A stretch of DNA of 64,000 bases from Methylocapsa acidiphila B2 (GCF_000427445.1 NZ_KE386496.1:3254504-3318503); one strand, 5' to 3'. Positions 7,912-17,056 are shown, counted from the first letter of the stretch. The notes: generated from the sequence alone by a model not told the origin. A program made the numbers and translations.

Positions 7912-8631
7912 ATGGTCGGATCGCTTTTGCTCCGGGGGATGCTGGCCGGCCTCCTCGCGGGATTGCTCGCCGCGGCGTTCGGCGCGCTCGCCGGCGAACC
8001 CTCGATCGAGCGCGCGATCGCCTATGAAAGCGCCGCGGCGCAGGCTGCGGGCGAGCCGCCGGAGCCTGAAATTGTCAGTCGAGATGTTCAGCGCGGGCCG
8101 GGCCTTTTTGCCGCCGCTATGGTTTACGGCGCCGCCCTCGGCGGTTTCTTCGGCTTAGCTTTCGCTTTCGCCCATGGCCGGATCGGAGGCGGCGATCCCC
8201 GCGCGGTTGCGGCGCTTCTCGCGACGGCCGGCTTTGTCGCGCTCGCGCTTGCCCCCGCGCTCAAATATCCGGCCAATCCGCCGGCGATCGGCGCCGCGGA
8301 CACTATTGGCGCGCGCACGGCGCTGTTTTTCATCATGATGTTCGCCTCGCTCACGGCGATGATCCTGGCGGCGGCGACCGGGCGAAATCTGGCGGCGCGG
8401 TTTGGCGCCTGGAGAGGGGCGCTCACCGGCGTCGTCGTCTTCGTCACAGCCGCCCTATTCGCGGGCGTCCTTCTGCCTTCGGTCAATGAAGTTCCTGCGG
8501 ACTTTCCAGCCGACCTCCTCTGGCGCTTTCGTCTCGCGTCTCTGGGCACGCAGGCCGTGCTCTGGAGCGCCATCGGATTTGGCTTCGCGCTTCTGACGCC
8601 GACGGCCCGTCATCTCTCAGCGTCGGACTAG
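7912..8631 (+). CDS. cbtA: CbtA-family cobalt transporter subunit
   Basis: A 239-residue membrane protein with about five to six hydrophobic segments and the usual CbtA features: LLLRGMLAGLLAGLLA at the N-terminus, the ALKYPANPPAIG segment after the middle membrane span, and a C-terminal hydrophobic helix. CbtA is the predicted secondary cobalt importer encoded with CbtB and typically controlled by cobalamin riboswitches in alphaproteobacteria. It follows cbtB by 9 bases. Cobalt specificity is inferred from family and riboswitch context. Confidence 0.9.
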   Translation: MVGSLLLRGMLAGLLAGLLAAAFGALAGEPSIERAIAYESAAAQAAGEPPEPEIVSRDVQRGPGLFAAAMVYGAALGGFFGLAFAFAHGRIGGGDPRAVAALLATAGFVALALAPALKYPANPPAIGAADTIGARTALFFIMMFASLTAMILAAATGRNLAARFGAWRGALTGVVVFVTAALFAGVLLPSVNEVPADFPADLLWRFRLASLGTQAVLWSAIGFGFALLTPTARHLSASD

Positions 8632-8725
8632 GTCCCGACTCGGGACTGGGCGAAGCTGCTTGAATTTCCGAAGGGGGGCGCGTCTTCTTTCGCCCGACCT
8701 GATTGGCGGGCGCCGTCGGTTTGTG

Positions 8726-9799
8726 ATGGAGAGCGTCATGGAGCCAGAGCATTTCGGAATCGAACAGATTACGGAAGAGGACCGGGCCTACGCCGGGTCG
8801 CGTTACGCCGAGGTTCGCGACGCCCTGTTCGCGCATCCCTATCAAGCGGTTTGGGGGCTTGAAAGCGCTCCGCCCTTGCCGCGCTACGAAACGACCGTCG
8901 CCAGTTTCTTCCGGGGCCTTCTTCCCTTTGGTCGGCGCTATTTGTTCCGGCAAGCCTCGGAACGAACCGTCGATTCCCATGCGGATTTGCGTTGGGGGCC
9001 GGATCGGAAGGGATTTCGCCGATTTCTTCATCCGAACGGGATCTGCCTCACGGGTCTATGGGAAATCACCGAGGCGACCGAATATTCGGGCTATTTTCGG
9101 CAAGGCAGCCGCGCCTTGACGATTGGCCGCTATTCTACCTGCTGCACGGAGACCCGCCGCGGCCACGTCCGCTCGCTGGCCTTGGTCGGAAAGCTCTATC
9201 CAACAACCGATCCTGATCATGCCGAGCCGCTTCGCGCCGCGAACTTCTTCACTCAGGAAGACATTGGCGGCGACCACACGGCCTACATCAACGACGCCGA
9301 GCTTCGCAATGCGCCGAATGTCAGCCCTTGGCGGCGGGGAAAGGCTCTATTGACCATTGTCGTCGAAGGAATCGTGTTCACGCTGACCGACAAGCAAGCG
9401 ACCCTGCGTCAGCTTCATCAGATCGCGGAGCTTGGCAAACCGAGCAGCGAGCCCACGCGCGCGCCGACATTCATGCGTCTTCTCGTGGCGGCCGAGCAGC
9501 CGAGGATCGAAGGCGAGGCCCTGGATTTCCGCGATGAGATCATGGCGCAGATCTTCGACAAGGGCGATCCGGCCCCGAAGCGCAAATTGGCCTTTCATAT
9601 CGAAGTCACGGATGAAGGGACTGAGCGGAATATTTTGGGCTATGTGCGGCGCCGCTTCCGGAATTGGCGCCGCATTGGCAAATTGACCTTCGATGACGCC
9701 GTCGCGTCCTACAACAGCGATTTTGTCGTTCATTTCAATCATCCGGGCTGGCGCGACGACAAGAATGACCCGGCGACGGCGCATCGACGGTCGATCTAA
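8726..9799 (+). CDS. Uncharacterised protein, faint catalase-superfamily resemblance
   Basis: About 357 residues, no signal peptide or membrane helix. The central stretch (HPNGICLTGLWEITE, then YSGYFRQGSRALTIGRYST, then HVRSLALVGKLYPT) follows the spacing of the substrate/heme pocket region of catalase-like proteins, in which a G-F/W...YSGLF..G....AR.S pattern precedes R..A.K..P. I could not find a proximal heme Tyr motif with certainty, so this is only a hint. ATG 8726 or ATG 8738 (with GGAGAG just upstream) is preferable to the TTG at 8660. It stands alone between cbtBA and the glycoside hydrolase gene. Confidence 0.6.
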   Translation: MESVMEPEHFGIEQITEEDRAYAGSRYAEVRDALFAHPYQAVWGLESAPPLPRYETTVASFFRGLLPFGRRYLFRQASERTVDSHADLRWGPDRKGFRRFLHPNGICLTGLWEITEATEYSGYFRQGSRALTIGRYSTCCTETRRGHVRSLALVGKLYPTTDPDHAEPLRAANFFTQEDIGGDHTAYINDAELRNAPNVSPWRRGKALLTIVVEGIVFTLTDKQATLRQLHQIAELGKPSSEPTRAPTFMRLLVAAEQPRIEGEALDFRDEIMAQIFDKGDPAPKRKLAFHIEVTDEGTERNILGYVRRRFRNWRRIGKLTFDDAVASYNSDFVVHFNHPGWRDDKNDPATAHRRSI

Positions 9800-9930
9800 A
9801 TATAAAGATCAGCCGTCAATGCGGGAGTGGAAGGCGGCTCGCCCGGCGCGCATGGATTTCTTGGCGGGCGCTCTTGCGTCGACCTTATGGCTCCGCCAAT
9901 CATGCAAGATTGATTCGGCCGAGGCGCGCT

Positions 9931-11031
9931 ATGAAGCTCAAGAGTTCCATCGATTCCGTCGGCGACCATTTTTTGGTGGGCCTGCGGCCGACGACCGCGC
10001 TTCACGATCTCGATCGGGCTCTGCTCAACGATCTGCGTCCGGCCGGCGTCATTCTGTTCAAAAGCAATTTCCGCCACGACCTGTCTTATGACGGTTGGCT
10101 CGAGAGTCATGCCCGGCTTGTCGACGACATTCGCGCGGCCGCCGGTCGACCGAAAATGTTCATAGCGATCGATCATGAGGGCGGCCGGGTCTGCCGCACG
10201 CCGCCGCCGATCACGCGTTTCGCCTATGCCTCGCAATGGGCCGATCACGCCGCGGAGGTCGGCGGGGCGATCGGGCGCGAGCTCGCCTCGCTCGGCCTCA
10301 ACCTGAATTTCGCGCCGGTCCTCGACATTCACACCAACCCGAAAAACCCGGTGATCGGCCCACGCGCCTTCGGGACGACTCCGGAAGCCGTGATCGCCTC
10401 GGCGCTTCCTTTCATGCGCGCCATGCAGAAAGAGAAAGTCATCGCCTGCGGCAAGCATTTTCCCGGTCATGGCGACACGAGCGTCGATTCGCATGTCGGC
10501 TTGCCGGCGCAGGACCTCGACCTCGACTCGCTCCGCCGCCGCGAATTGAAGCCCTTCGCCGCCGCGATCGAAGCCGGGATCGGCATGATCATGACCTCGC
10601 ATATCCTGTTTCCGGCGATTGATCCCGAGGCGCCGGTCACGCTATCGCCGCGCTTCATTCGAGAGATCTTGCGCGAGGAGCTTGGCTTCGCCGGAGTCGC
10701 GATCTCGGACGATGTCGGCATGGGCGCCATGAACGGCATTTTCGACGCCCCCGAAGCGGCGGCCCGTTTCATGGCGGCAGGTTGCGACATGCTGATGGTC
10801 TGCGCGCATTTCACCGACACCGATCGCGCCCGACGCTTCGCCGAGGCGATCGTCGCGGCGATTGACGAGGGTCGGCTCGACGAGTCGCTTCTGGCGCGAT
10901 CTCGGGCGCGCGTGTCGGCGCTGCTCGAGCAAACGCCGGTGAACGAGGTTCGACGTTTGCCGGAAGAGGCGCTGCGCGCGCATGGCGACGCCATGGCTTT
11001 ATATACAGATCAGACCGTCGAGGTCGTGTGA
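9931..11031 (+). CDS. Glycoside hydrolase family 3, NagZ-like beta-N-acetylhexosaminidase
   Basis: A 366-residue GH3 enzyme. It contains AIDHEGGRVCR, LNFAPVLDIHTNPKNPVIG, the diagnostic KHFPGHGDTSVDSH loop whose His/Asp serve as acid-base in NagZ, and ISDDVGMGAMNG, which carries the nucleophilic Asp. NagZ removes N-acetylglucosamine from muropeptides during cytosolic peptidoglycan recycling. ATG 9931 gives a normal NagZ-like start. Alphaproteobacteria usually have one nagZ in a cell-division context (with scpA/scpB); this copy is elsewhere and longer than 340 residues, so it could be a second GH3 enzyme with a related specificity. Confidence 0.85.
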   Translation: MKLKSSIDSVGDHFLVGLRPTTALHDLDRALLNDLRPAGVILFKSNFRHDLSYDGWLESHARLVDDIRAAAGRPKMFIAIDHEGGRVCRTPPPITRFAYASQWADHAAEVGGAIGRELASLGLNLNFAPVLDIHTNPKNPVIGPRAFGTTPEAVIASALPFMRAMQKEKVIACGKHFPGHGDTSVDSHVGLPAQDLDLDSLRRRELKPFAAAIEAGIGMIMTSHILFPAIDPEAPVTLSPRFIREILREELGFAGVAISDDVGMGAMNGIFDAPEAAARFMAAGCDMLMVCAHFTDTDRARRFAEAIVAAIDEGRLDESLLARSRARVSALLEQTPVNEVRRLPEEALRAHGDAMALYTDQTVEVV

Positions 11032-11189
11032 GCGCATCGTCCCGCGGCTGGAGGTCGCGGCTTCTCAAATCCGGCCGATTACACGCGTAGCCCTATCAGG
11101 TAAGTAAACTATATAACCGGCCCCAAGGCGCGGATTGTCATTGTCGCAATTGGTAAAGTCGTGCATCTAGGAAGTTTGCGGAGGAAAAA

Positions 11190-11993
11190 TTGCCCCGAAA
11201 CTTATCCGGAAAAATCGATACTTTGCTGGCGCTTCGCGCCGATGGGCGGCTTCTCGTCGGTAGGGAGCGGATCACGTTGCTTGAAGCCGTGATCCAGCAC
11301 GGGAGCATCACCAAGGCCGCGGAAATCGCCGGCTTCAGCTATAAGACGGCTTGGGACGCGGTTAACGCCATAAATAATCTTCTCCCCCGGCCGGCCTTCA
11401 TCACCCACACGGGCGGCCCGCGCGGCGGCGGGGCTGAGGTGACCGACGAGGGACGGCGTTTGATCGCGGCCTTTCGCCGACTGGAGGAAAAGCTCGGGCG
11501 AATTTCCAACGCCATCGTCGAGGAAGGTCTCGAAAACGAGCGCGACCTTTTATTCTGGGGGATCGGCCTCAAGCTCAGCGTCCGCAACGCGTTTCACTGC
11601 GAGCTTGTCGAAATCCTCCCGGCGCCAGTCAATGTCGAAGTGAAGCTCAGGGTTTCGCCGGAGATCGTGATCACCTCGATCATCACCAACGCCAGCATCG
11701 TCGAGCTCGGCCTAACCGTCGGGCGCTCGGCGGTCGCCATGGTCAATGCCTCCTCTGTGATGCTGGCCCCCAAGGAAGACGCCCCGCGCATCTCGGCGCG
11801 CAACAGGATCAGCGGCGTCGTGGTCGATCGAATCGACGGTGGCGTCGATTCCGAGATCACCGTCGATATTGGCGGCGGCAAGACCATTATTTCGGTCGTC
11901 ACGCAGGACGCGGCTGAGGATCTGGGCCTAACGCCCGGCAGCGCGGTCTGGGCGCTTTTCAAGACCTCGCATGTGATCCTCGCAACGGATTGA
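11190..11993 (+). CDS. modE: ModE-family molybdate-responsive regulator with tandem TOBE/Mop domains
   Basis: A 267-residue regulator. The N-terminal winged helix (ITLLEAVIQHGSITKAAEIA, then FSYKTAWDAVNAINNLLPRP) is typical of ModE. Two TOBE/Mop modules follow at about 130-195 and 200-265 (NVEVKLRVSPEIVITSIITN; ISGVVVDRIDGGVDSEITVD), which bind molybdate. The start is TTG 11190, supported by GGAGG 5 bases upstream. ModE normally represses molybdate uptake genes and activates molybdoenzyme genes. A substrate-binding protein gene follows 175 bases downstream on the same strand. Confidence 0.88.
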   Translation: MPRNLSGKIDTLLALRADGRLLVGRERITLLEAVIQHGSITKAAEIAGFSYKTAWDAVNAINNLLPRPAFITHTGGPRGGGAEVTDEGRRLIAAFRRLEEKLGRISNAIVEEGLENERDLLFWGIGLKLSVRNAFHCELVEILPAPVNVEVKLRVSPEIVITSIITNASIVELGLTVGRSAVAMVNASSVMLAPKEDAPRISARNRISGVVVDRIDGGVDSEITVDIGGGKTIISVVTQDAAEDLGLTPGSAVWALFKTSHVILATD

Positions 11994-12115
11994 ATTCGTT
12001 CGCGACCGGCTCGCGGAGAACGGTTCCGCTCCCGCCTATCTGCCAAACCTGAATTCAAGCTGCGGTCGCCTGCTTGCGGTTCGGTTGGGCCGACTCGCGG
12101 CCGGCTCAGTCTCTT

Positions 12116-12140
12116 GACTATAATTATGTAGTCTATAGAA
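12116..12140 (+). promoter_or_regulatory. AT-rich inverted repeat, possible operator/promoter of the substrate-binding gene
   Basis: The short AT-rich stretch contains GACTATAATTATGTAGTC, whose outer arms GACTA and TAGTC pair, followed by CTATAG. It stands out from the GC-rich surroundings and lies 30-50 bases before the sbp start. TTGACT could serve as a -35 element. It may be where the neighbouring ModE-type regulator binds, but it does not match the known Mo-box well. Confidence 0.3.
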
Positions 12141-12168
12141 AGGGTGTACCACTCTTAGGGAGCCCTTC

Positions 12169-13221
12169 ATGACCCCGCTCAGGCGCGATCGCCTCGTTTT
12201 TCCCGCCGTTTTTCGAGCCCTCGCCATTGGCGGCCTCGTCCTCGCCACGACCGCTCTATCCGCTCACGCTGCGCGAGCGGAAGAGGCGCTGCTCAATGTC
12301 TCCTATGATCCCACCCGCGAGCTCTACCGTGCGGTCAATGAAGCCTTCATCGAGGACTGGAAGGCGAAGACCGGCGAAACCATCGCCGTGCGCGCCTCGC
12401 ATGGCGGCTCCGGCGCGCAGGCTCGCGCCGTGATCGACGGCTTGCCCGCCGATGTCGTGACCTTGGCCCTGGCCGCGGACATCGATTCGATCGCCGCCAA
12501 AACCGGGAAGCTCCCGGCCGATTGGCAAAAGCGGCTGCCCAATAATTCGACGCCCTACACCTCGACCATCGTGCTCGTGGTCCGCAAAGGCAATCCCAAA
12601 GGAATCAAGGACTGGGACGATCTGATCAGGCCCGGCGTCTCGGTGATCACGCCCAATCCGAAGACTTCGGGCGGCGCACGCTGGAATTTCCTTGCGGCCT
12701 GGGGCTACGCGAACAAGAAATTCAAAGGCGATGAAGCCAAGGTGAAGGACTTCGTTCGCGCCGTCTATAAGAACACGCCGGTTCTGGACACAGGCGCGCG
12801 CGGATCAACGATTAGTTTCGCGCAACGAGGCCTCGGCGACGTGCTGATCTCCTGGGAGAATGACGCCTTTCTCGTCTCCGAGGAATTCGGCAAGGACAAG
12901 TTCGACATCGTCGTGCCGTCCATTTCGGTCCTCGCCGAGCCGCCGGTCGCCTTGGTCGACGCCAATGTAGACGCCAAGAAGACGCGGGCCCAGGCTCAGG
13001 CCTATCTCGATTTTCTCTATACGCCGAAGGCCCAGGCCATCATCGCCGCGAATTACTACCACCCGGTCAAGCCGGAGGCGGCGGCGCCCGCCGATCTCGC
13101 CCGCCTGGCGAAGATTCCGCTCGTTACCGTGGACGGGGATTTTGGCGGCTGGGCTAAAGCGCAGGCGAAATTCTTCGCCGACGGCGGGGTCTTCGATCAA
13201 ATCTACGGCGCGCAACGCTGA
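12169..13221 (+). CDS. Sulfate/thiosulfate ABC transporter substrate-binding protein (Sbp/CysP family)
   Basis: A 350-residue periplasmic protein with a signal peptide (cleavage near AARAEE, about residue 38). The mature part begins with [14 protein letters not shown] and contains [20 protein letters not shown] and [18 protein letters not shown], the conserved sulfate-binding segments of Sbp/CysP. A GGGAG sits just upstream of ATG 12169. A strong terminator follows 33 bases after the stop, so no cysTWA permease/ATPase genes are cotranscribed, which is unusual. The partner permease must be encoded elsewhere. Placement after modE leaves open a molybdate- or tungstate-related role, but the motifs favour sulfate. 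Confidence 0.88.
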   Translation: MTPLRRDRLVFPAVFRALAIGGLVLATTALSAHAARAEEALLNVSYDPTRELYRAVNEAFIEDWKAKTGETIAVRASHGGSGAQARAVIDGLPADVVTLALAADIDSIAAKTGKLPADWQKRLPNNSTPYTSTIVLVVRKGNPKGIKDWDDLIRPGVSVITPNPKTSGGARWNFLAAWGYANKKFKGDEAKVKDFVRAVYKNTPVLDTGARGSTISFAQRGLGDVLISWENDAFLVSEEFGKDKFDIVVPSISVLAEPPVALVDANVDAKKTRAQAQAYLDFLYTPKAQAIIAANYYHPVKPEAAAPADLARLAKIPLVTVDGDFGGWAKAQAKFFADGGVFDQIYGAQR

Positions 13222-13254
13222 GGCCGTCTTGCTTACGTTTTTCAGGATGAGATG

Positions 13255-13281
13255 CGGCGGCCTCGGGGCCGCCGTTTCTTT
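13255..13281 (+). terminator. Rho-independent terminator after sbp
   Basis: CGGCGGCC-TCGG-GGCCGCCG forms an 8-bp GC stem with a 4-base loop, followed by TTTCTTT. It closes the rightward sbp transcript and faces the convergent TPR gene. Confidence 0.85.
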
Positions 13282-13355
13282 ATCTGGCGAGGCGCGAAAA
13301 GCCTCTTGGAATTCCCGCCCGTTGAGCCGTATCTCGCAGTTGCGGGCGTGAGCGC

Positions 13356-14234
13356 CTAGGATCTCGCCGCGCGCGCGGCGCCGTCTTTGGCAAGCTGATT
13401 ATTGGGGTCGAACACGAGGGCGCGCTGATAGGATTCAAGCGCCTTCGCTCGATTGCCGGATTTCTCATAGGCGAGCCCGAGTCCGGCCCAAGCGTCGGCG
13501 TTCTTATTGTCGACATTGAGCGCTGCGTTGAAATCCTCGATCGCCTTGTCGGGCTTGCCGATGGCGAGCAGGCTTTGCCCGCGCGCTTGATAGGGCGGGC
13601 CGGCGAAAGGATTTCGATCGATGGCGTTGTCGAAATCCGTGATGGCCTGCGCGTGGTTTCCCTCGCGCTGATAGATCAAGCCTCGCGCGTGAAAGGCTTG
13701 GGCGCTCTCCGGATTGAGCTTGATCGCCTGATCGAGATCGGCGCGAGCGTCGCTGAGATTGCCTTGGGCGCGCAGGAGATTGGCGCGGCCGAGATAGGCG
13801 GGCGCGTGGTTCGGGTCAACCGCGATGGCGCGATTGAAATCGCTGAGCGCGGCGTCATTGCGATTGACCTGGCGATAGGCCAGCGCGCGATTGGTGAGGG
13901 CCGCCGCATTGTCCGGAGAGATCTTGATGGACTGGTTGAAGTCCGCGATCGCTTCCTGAAACTTGCCGATCCGCGCATAAGCGACGCCGCGCGTGTTATA
14001 GGGCTCCGCGCTATTCGGATTGCGTCGCACGACATCGTTCAGGGAGGCGAGATTAGCCTCGTGCGCTTCCGTCGACGCGCTGTCGATTTCGGCGGCCCCG
14101 GTGCCCTGCTTGGTCATCAGGTTCGTGGTCGTTTCGCAGCCGGCGAGCGCAAAAGTCGCCGCGGCGACCAAAAGGCCATGCACAGGACGCCTTGCCGGCG
14201 TCGCGCGTAGAAACGCCATCGCGAAGACTGTCAT
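13356..14234 (-). CDS. Tetratricopeptide-repeat lipoprotein
   Basis: A 292-residue exported protein. The N-terminus has a hydrophobic signal ending in the lipobox FALAGC (about residue 30), predicting a lipid-anchored mature protein. It then carries about six TPR units with the classic spacing (AEPYNTRGVAYARIGKFQEA, ALTNRALAYRQVNRNDAALS, AQAFHARGLIYQREGNHAQA, ADAWAGLGLAYEKSGNRAKA). TPRs mediate protein-protein contacts in the periplasm. ATG 14234 is preferred over 14255 because GAGGGTGAG lies in front of it. A partner cannot be inferred. It is comparable to NlpI-like or alphaproteobacterial TPR lipoproteins. Confidence 0.85.
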   Translation of the reverse strand: MTVFAMAFLRATPARRPVHGLLVAAATFALAGCETTTNLMTKQGTGAAEIDSASTEAHEANLASLNDVVRRNPNSAEPYNTRGVAYARIGKFQEAIADFNQSIKISPDNAAALTNRALAYRQVNRNDAALSDFNRAIAVDPNHAPAYLGRANLLRAQGNLSDARADLDQAIKLNPESAQAFHARGLIYQREGNHAQAITDFDNAIDRNPFAGPPYQARGQSLLAIGKPDKAIEDFNAALNVDNKNADAWAGLGLAYEKSGNRAKALESYQRALVFDPNNQLAKDGAARAARS

Positions 14235-14395
14235 CCGCTCACCCTCGCCGGGCATTCACGGGCCGACTTGGCCCATAAACTCATTAGGGAAGAGACATGA
14301 CGGCTCCGAGACGCGTCCCACAGGCCTGCTTCACGCTTTGGGAGCTGAGCCTGGCATTTCGCAGCGGGAGCGCATGGCGCCGATGACGAAGGCGA

Positions 14396-14635
14396 TCAGC
14401 GAGCGCCCAAAACGGGCTTCGGCTTCATCGGCAACAAGCCCTCGCGCTGCATTTTCTTGCGGGCGAGCTTGCGGGCGCGGCGGACGGCCTCGGCTTTCTC
14501 GCGGGCTCTCTTTTCGGAGGGCTTTTCGTAATGGCCGCGGAGCTTCATCTCGCGGAAAATGCCTTCGCGCTGCATTTTTTTCTTCAGCGCCTTCAAAGCT
14601 TGATCGACATTATTGTCGCGAACGAGAACTTGCAC
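14396..14635 (-). CDS. rpsU: 30S ribosomal protein S21
   Basis: A 79-residue highly basic protein: [20 protein letters not shown], then [20 protein letters not shown], the diagnostic S21 sequence needed for initiation on the small subunit. The GTG at 14635 with AAGGAC in front is chosen rather than the more distal ATG 14662, because S21 proteins begin directly at (M/V)QVLVRDNN. The C-terminal Lys/Arg tail is longer than in E. coli, as usual in alphaproteobacteria. It lies downstream of purEK on the same strand. Confidence 0.93.
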   Translation of the reverse strand: MQVLVRDNNVDQALKALKKKMQREGIFREMKLRGHYEKPSEKRAREKAEAVRRARKLARKKMQREGLLPMKPKPVLGAR

Positions 14636-14826
14636 GCAAAAGTCCTTGATGAATCGCCACATCGTCGCCTGCGGCGACGCATTTGACGGAAAAAGGCGGA
14701 ACGAAAAGCCGGGCGCTTTTTAGCGCCCGATCCCAGAGAGAACGCGGATACCAGACCCGGGCCTATCTGTCTAGAGCCGAGAGCCGGTTAGCAGCTGCTC
14801 AGCTCAGGGCGCCGGAACGACTGAGC

Positions 14827-15924
14827 TCAAGGCGCGACGCGCGTTACATGGCCCATTTTGCGGCCGGCCCGCGCTTCGGACTTGCCGTAAAGATGAAGGC
14901 TCGTTCGGGGCTCGCGTAGGATCTGCTCCCAGGCGAAGGCTTCCTCGCCGATCAAGTTCCACATCTCGACGCTTGATCCATGGCGATCCGTCACGCCGAG
15001 CGGCCAGCCGGCGACCGCCCTGACATGCTGCTCGAATTGCGAGGTCAAAGCGCCGTCCAGGGTCCAATGGCCGGAATTATGAACGCGTGGGGCGATCTCA
15101 TTGACGCGAAGCTCGGCGGGGCCTTCGCCTTCTCCGCCGGTCGGATCGACGACGAACATCTCGACCGCGAGAACGCCCACATAATCGAGCGCGTCCGCGA
15201 TCGCATGGGCGATCCGCACCGCCTCGGCCGCGGTCTCCGGCGCGATGCGCGCTGGAGCGCGGGTGAATTTCAAGATATGGTTTTCGTGCTCGTTTTCGCA
15301 GACGTCATAGACAGCGAACGCGCCGTCCGCCCCGCGCGCCGCGACGACGGAGACCTCCTTGGCGAAGGGCACGATTCCCTCGAGGATCGCCGGCGCGCCG
15401 CCGAGCGAGCGAAATGTGACGGCGAGATCCCCGCCCTCGCGGACGAGAACTTGGCCTTTGCCGTCATAGCCGAAACGCCGCGTCTTGAGGATCGAGGGAC
15501 GGCCGAGCTGCGCCACCGCGCGGGCCAGAGACCCAGCGTCGTCGACGCGCAGATAAGGAGCTGTCGCGATGCCGTTCGAGGTCAAAAATTCCTTTTCGAC
15601 CAGCCGATCCTGGCAAGTAGCGAGAGCGGCGGGGCCAGGTCGCACCGCGCCGATCTCGGCCAACAGCGCCGCCGTCCGCGCGGGTACATTCTCGAATTCA
15701 TAGGTTACGAGATCGACGTTGAGCGCGAAATCCTCCAGCGCCTTCTCGTCGTCGAAAGGCGCAATGGTGCGCGCCGCGCTCACGTCGAAGGCGGGGCTAT
15801 CGGGATCATTGGAATAGATATGCGTCTTGAGGCCGAGCCGGGCCGCCGCCAGGGCGAGCATTCGGCCCAATTGGCCGCCGCCGAGAATGCCTATGGTCGC
15901 GCCGGGTGCGAGTGCAAAGGACAT
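14827..15924 (-). CDS. purK: N5-carboxyaminoimidazole ribonucleotide synthase
   Basis: A 365-residue ATP-grasp enzyme that makes N5-CAIR from AIR, bicarbonate and ATP in purine synthesis. Visible are IGILGGGQLGRMLALAAARL at the N-terminus, RFGYDGKGQ in the ATP-grasp domain, and RVNEIAPRVHNSGHWTLDG in the active site. ATG 15924 is chosen because it restores the canonical N-terminus; the longer frame overlaps purE. It begins 7 bases after the purE stop, forming a purEK operon. Confidence 0.95.
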   Translation of the reverse strand: MSFALAPGATIGILGGGQLGRMLALAAARLGLKTHIYSNDPDSPAFDVSAARTIAPFDDEKALEDFALNVDLVTYEFENVPARTAALLAEIGAVRPGPAALATCQDRLVEKEFLTSNGIATAPYLRVDDAGSLARAVAQLGRPSILKTRRFGYDGKGQVLVREGGDLAVTFRSLGGAPAILEGIVPFAKEVSVVAARGADGAFAVYDVCENEHENHILKFTRAPARIAPETAAEAVRIAHAIADALDYVGVLAVEMFVVDPTGGEGEGPAELRVNEIAPRVHNSGHWTLDGALTSQFEQHVRAVAGWPLGVTDRHGSSVEMWNLIGEEAFAWEQILREPRTSLHLYGKSEARAGRKMGHVTRVAP

Positions 15925-15931
15925 GGCCAAT

Positions 15932-16429
15932 TCAGTCCCCGTTCGCCGGCCGCTCGGCCACGGCTTCCGTTTGCGCCGCGCGCCAACTCGACAGACGCGC
16001 TTCGAGCGCCGGATTCGCAAGAGCCAGAATGGCGGCGGCGAGGAGGGCGGCGTTGACCGCGCCGGCCTTGCCGATCGCCAAGGTTCCGACTGGAACGCCG
16101 GCGGGCATTTGCACGATGGAATAAAGCGAGTCCTGTCCGTGCAAGGCTTTGGTTTCTATCGGGACGCCGAGAACCGGAAGCTCGGTCAAGGCTGCGGTCA
16201 TGCCGGGAAGATGGGCGGCGCCGCCGGCGCCTGCGATGATCACCTTAGCGCCGGCCGCCTTGGCCCCCTTGGCGAAGGCGAAGAGCCGATCGGGTGTGCG
16301 ATGAGCTGAAATGATCAAAGTTTCGTAGCCGATCTCGAGTTCGTCGAGGACGCCGGCTGCATGCCGCATCGTCTCCCAATCCGATTCGCTACCCATAATG
16401 ACGGAGACGGGTTTTTCGGTGGCGGACAA
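15932..16429 (-). CDS. purE: N5-carboxyaminoimidazole ribonucleotide mutase
   Basis: A 165-residue class I PurE that converts N5-CAIR to CAIR, the step after PurK. It has the signature [28 protein letters not shown] with the catalytic His, and [15 protein letters not shown]. The length is normal for the bacterial mutase. It is first in the purE-purK pair, and the region upstream to 16603 presumably holds its promoter. Confidence 0.96.
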   Translation of the reverse strand: MSATEKPVSVIMGSESDWETMRHAAGVLDELEIGYETLIISAHRTPDRLFAFAKGAKAAGAKVIIAGAGGAAHLPGMTAALTELPVLGVPIETKALHGQDSLYSIVQMPAGVPVGTLAIGKAGAVNAALLAAAILALANPALEARLSSWRAAQTEAVAERPANGD

Positions 16430-16603
16430 ATGGCGGTCCAGGGCTTGGATACGGCGAAGGCAGGGGCATAGACGAAGGGGGGAACCGGCGCAAGCGCGCC
16501 GAAGCCTGCGCCGGCGTTCGGCGATCCCAGCGCGGCGGGATCACTTTCTTTTGGCCGGCCGTTGCTCGCTTTACAAAAAGGACGGCGGCAAAATTTACTA
16601 TTT

Positions 16604-16756
16604 CTATCTTGCTCTGAAAAATGGGTTGTTTCTAAAAGCAGAGAAAAGCTTTCCAATGAGCGAGGCTCCGAACTTGCCGGCCCATTGCGCCGCCAGCAAC
16701 CAGAGGAAGGCCCATAATTTTACCCAGAAAGACAAGACGCCCCAATTTTCAGACAC
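16604..16756 (-). CDS. Small hydrophobic protein (50 residues), unrecognised
   Basis: A short frame with a GTG start at 16756 and a strong ribosome-binding site, AAGGAGG, 6 bases upstream on the minus strand. The peptide reads MSENWGVLSFWVKLWAFLWL for its first 20 residues, then continues with LAAQWAGKFG and ends in FFRAR. It is Trp-rich with one probable membrane helix and a basic C-terminal tail. It is not a shadow of another gene because nothing else occupies this region. The good SD and membrane-protein composition make it a plausible small protein. Function unknown. Confidence 0.45.
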   Translation of the reverse strand: MSENWGVLSFWVKLWAFLWLLAAQWAGKFGASLIGKLFSAFRNNPFFRAR

Positions 16757-17056
16757 GGAAGCCTCCTTTGAACTCTGCTTTAAATAAATAAAGTTACTTT
16801 TTGCTGAACTGCATGATAGGCGAAGCCGCTCGGTCCATATAGTCGAGTTTAAGCTTTATCTTTACTGTCAGATGATCATCGATGAGGCCCGAAGATCTGG
16901 TCCGCCTGCAATGTATTGGATTTGAAATACGCGGCGCCGCCGGCGTTGAGGCGGCGTGGGGGAATGTCGCATGCCTGCTCTGGCGCGCGCGTTTCCCCCT
17001 CGCTTCAAAATGGTTTAGAATTCGAAAATCGCAACATTCGGGTTAGATCGGAAATC
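16757..17056. other. Intergenic region before the hydroxylase gene
   Basis: About 300 bases, AT-rich between 16780 and 16870, so likely to hold divergent promoters for the small leftward gene and the rightward hydroxylase. No RNA gene recognised. Confidence 0.4.

Noticed and set aside
11101..11125. ACTATATAACCGG upstream of modE as a Mo-box
   Set aside because: Only one half-site resembles the ModE box; the second half with proper spacing is missing.
16430..16603. 6S RNA next to purE, as might be expected in some alphaproteobacteria
   Set aside because: I could not recognise a long bulged hairpin with the typical central bubble; no support from reading alone.
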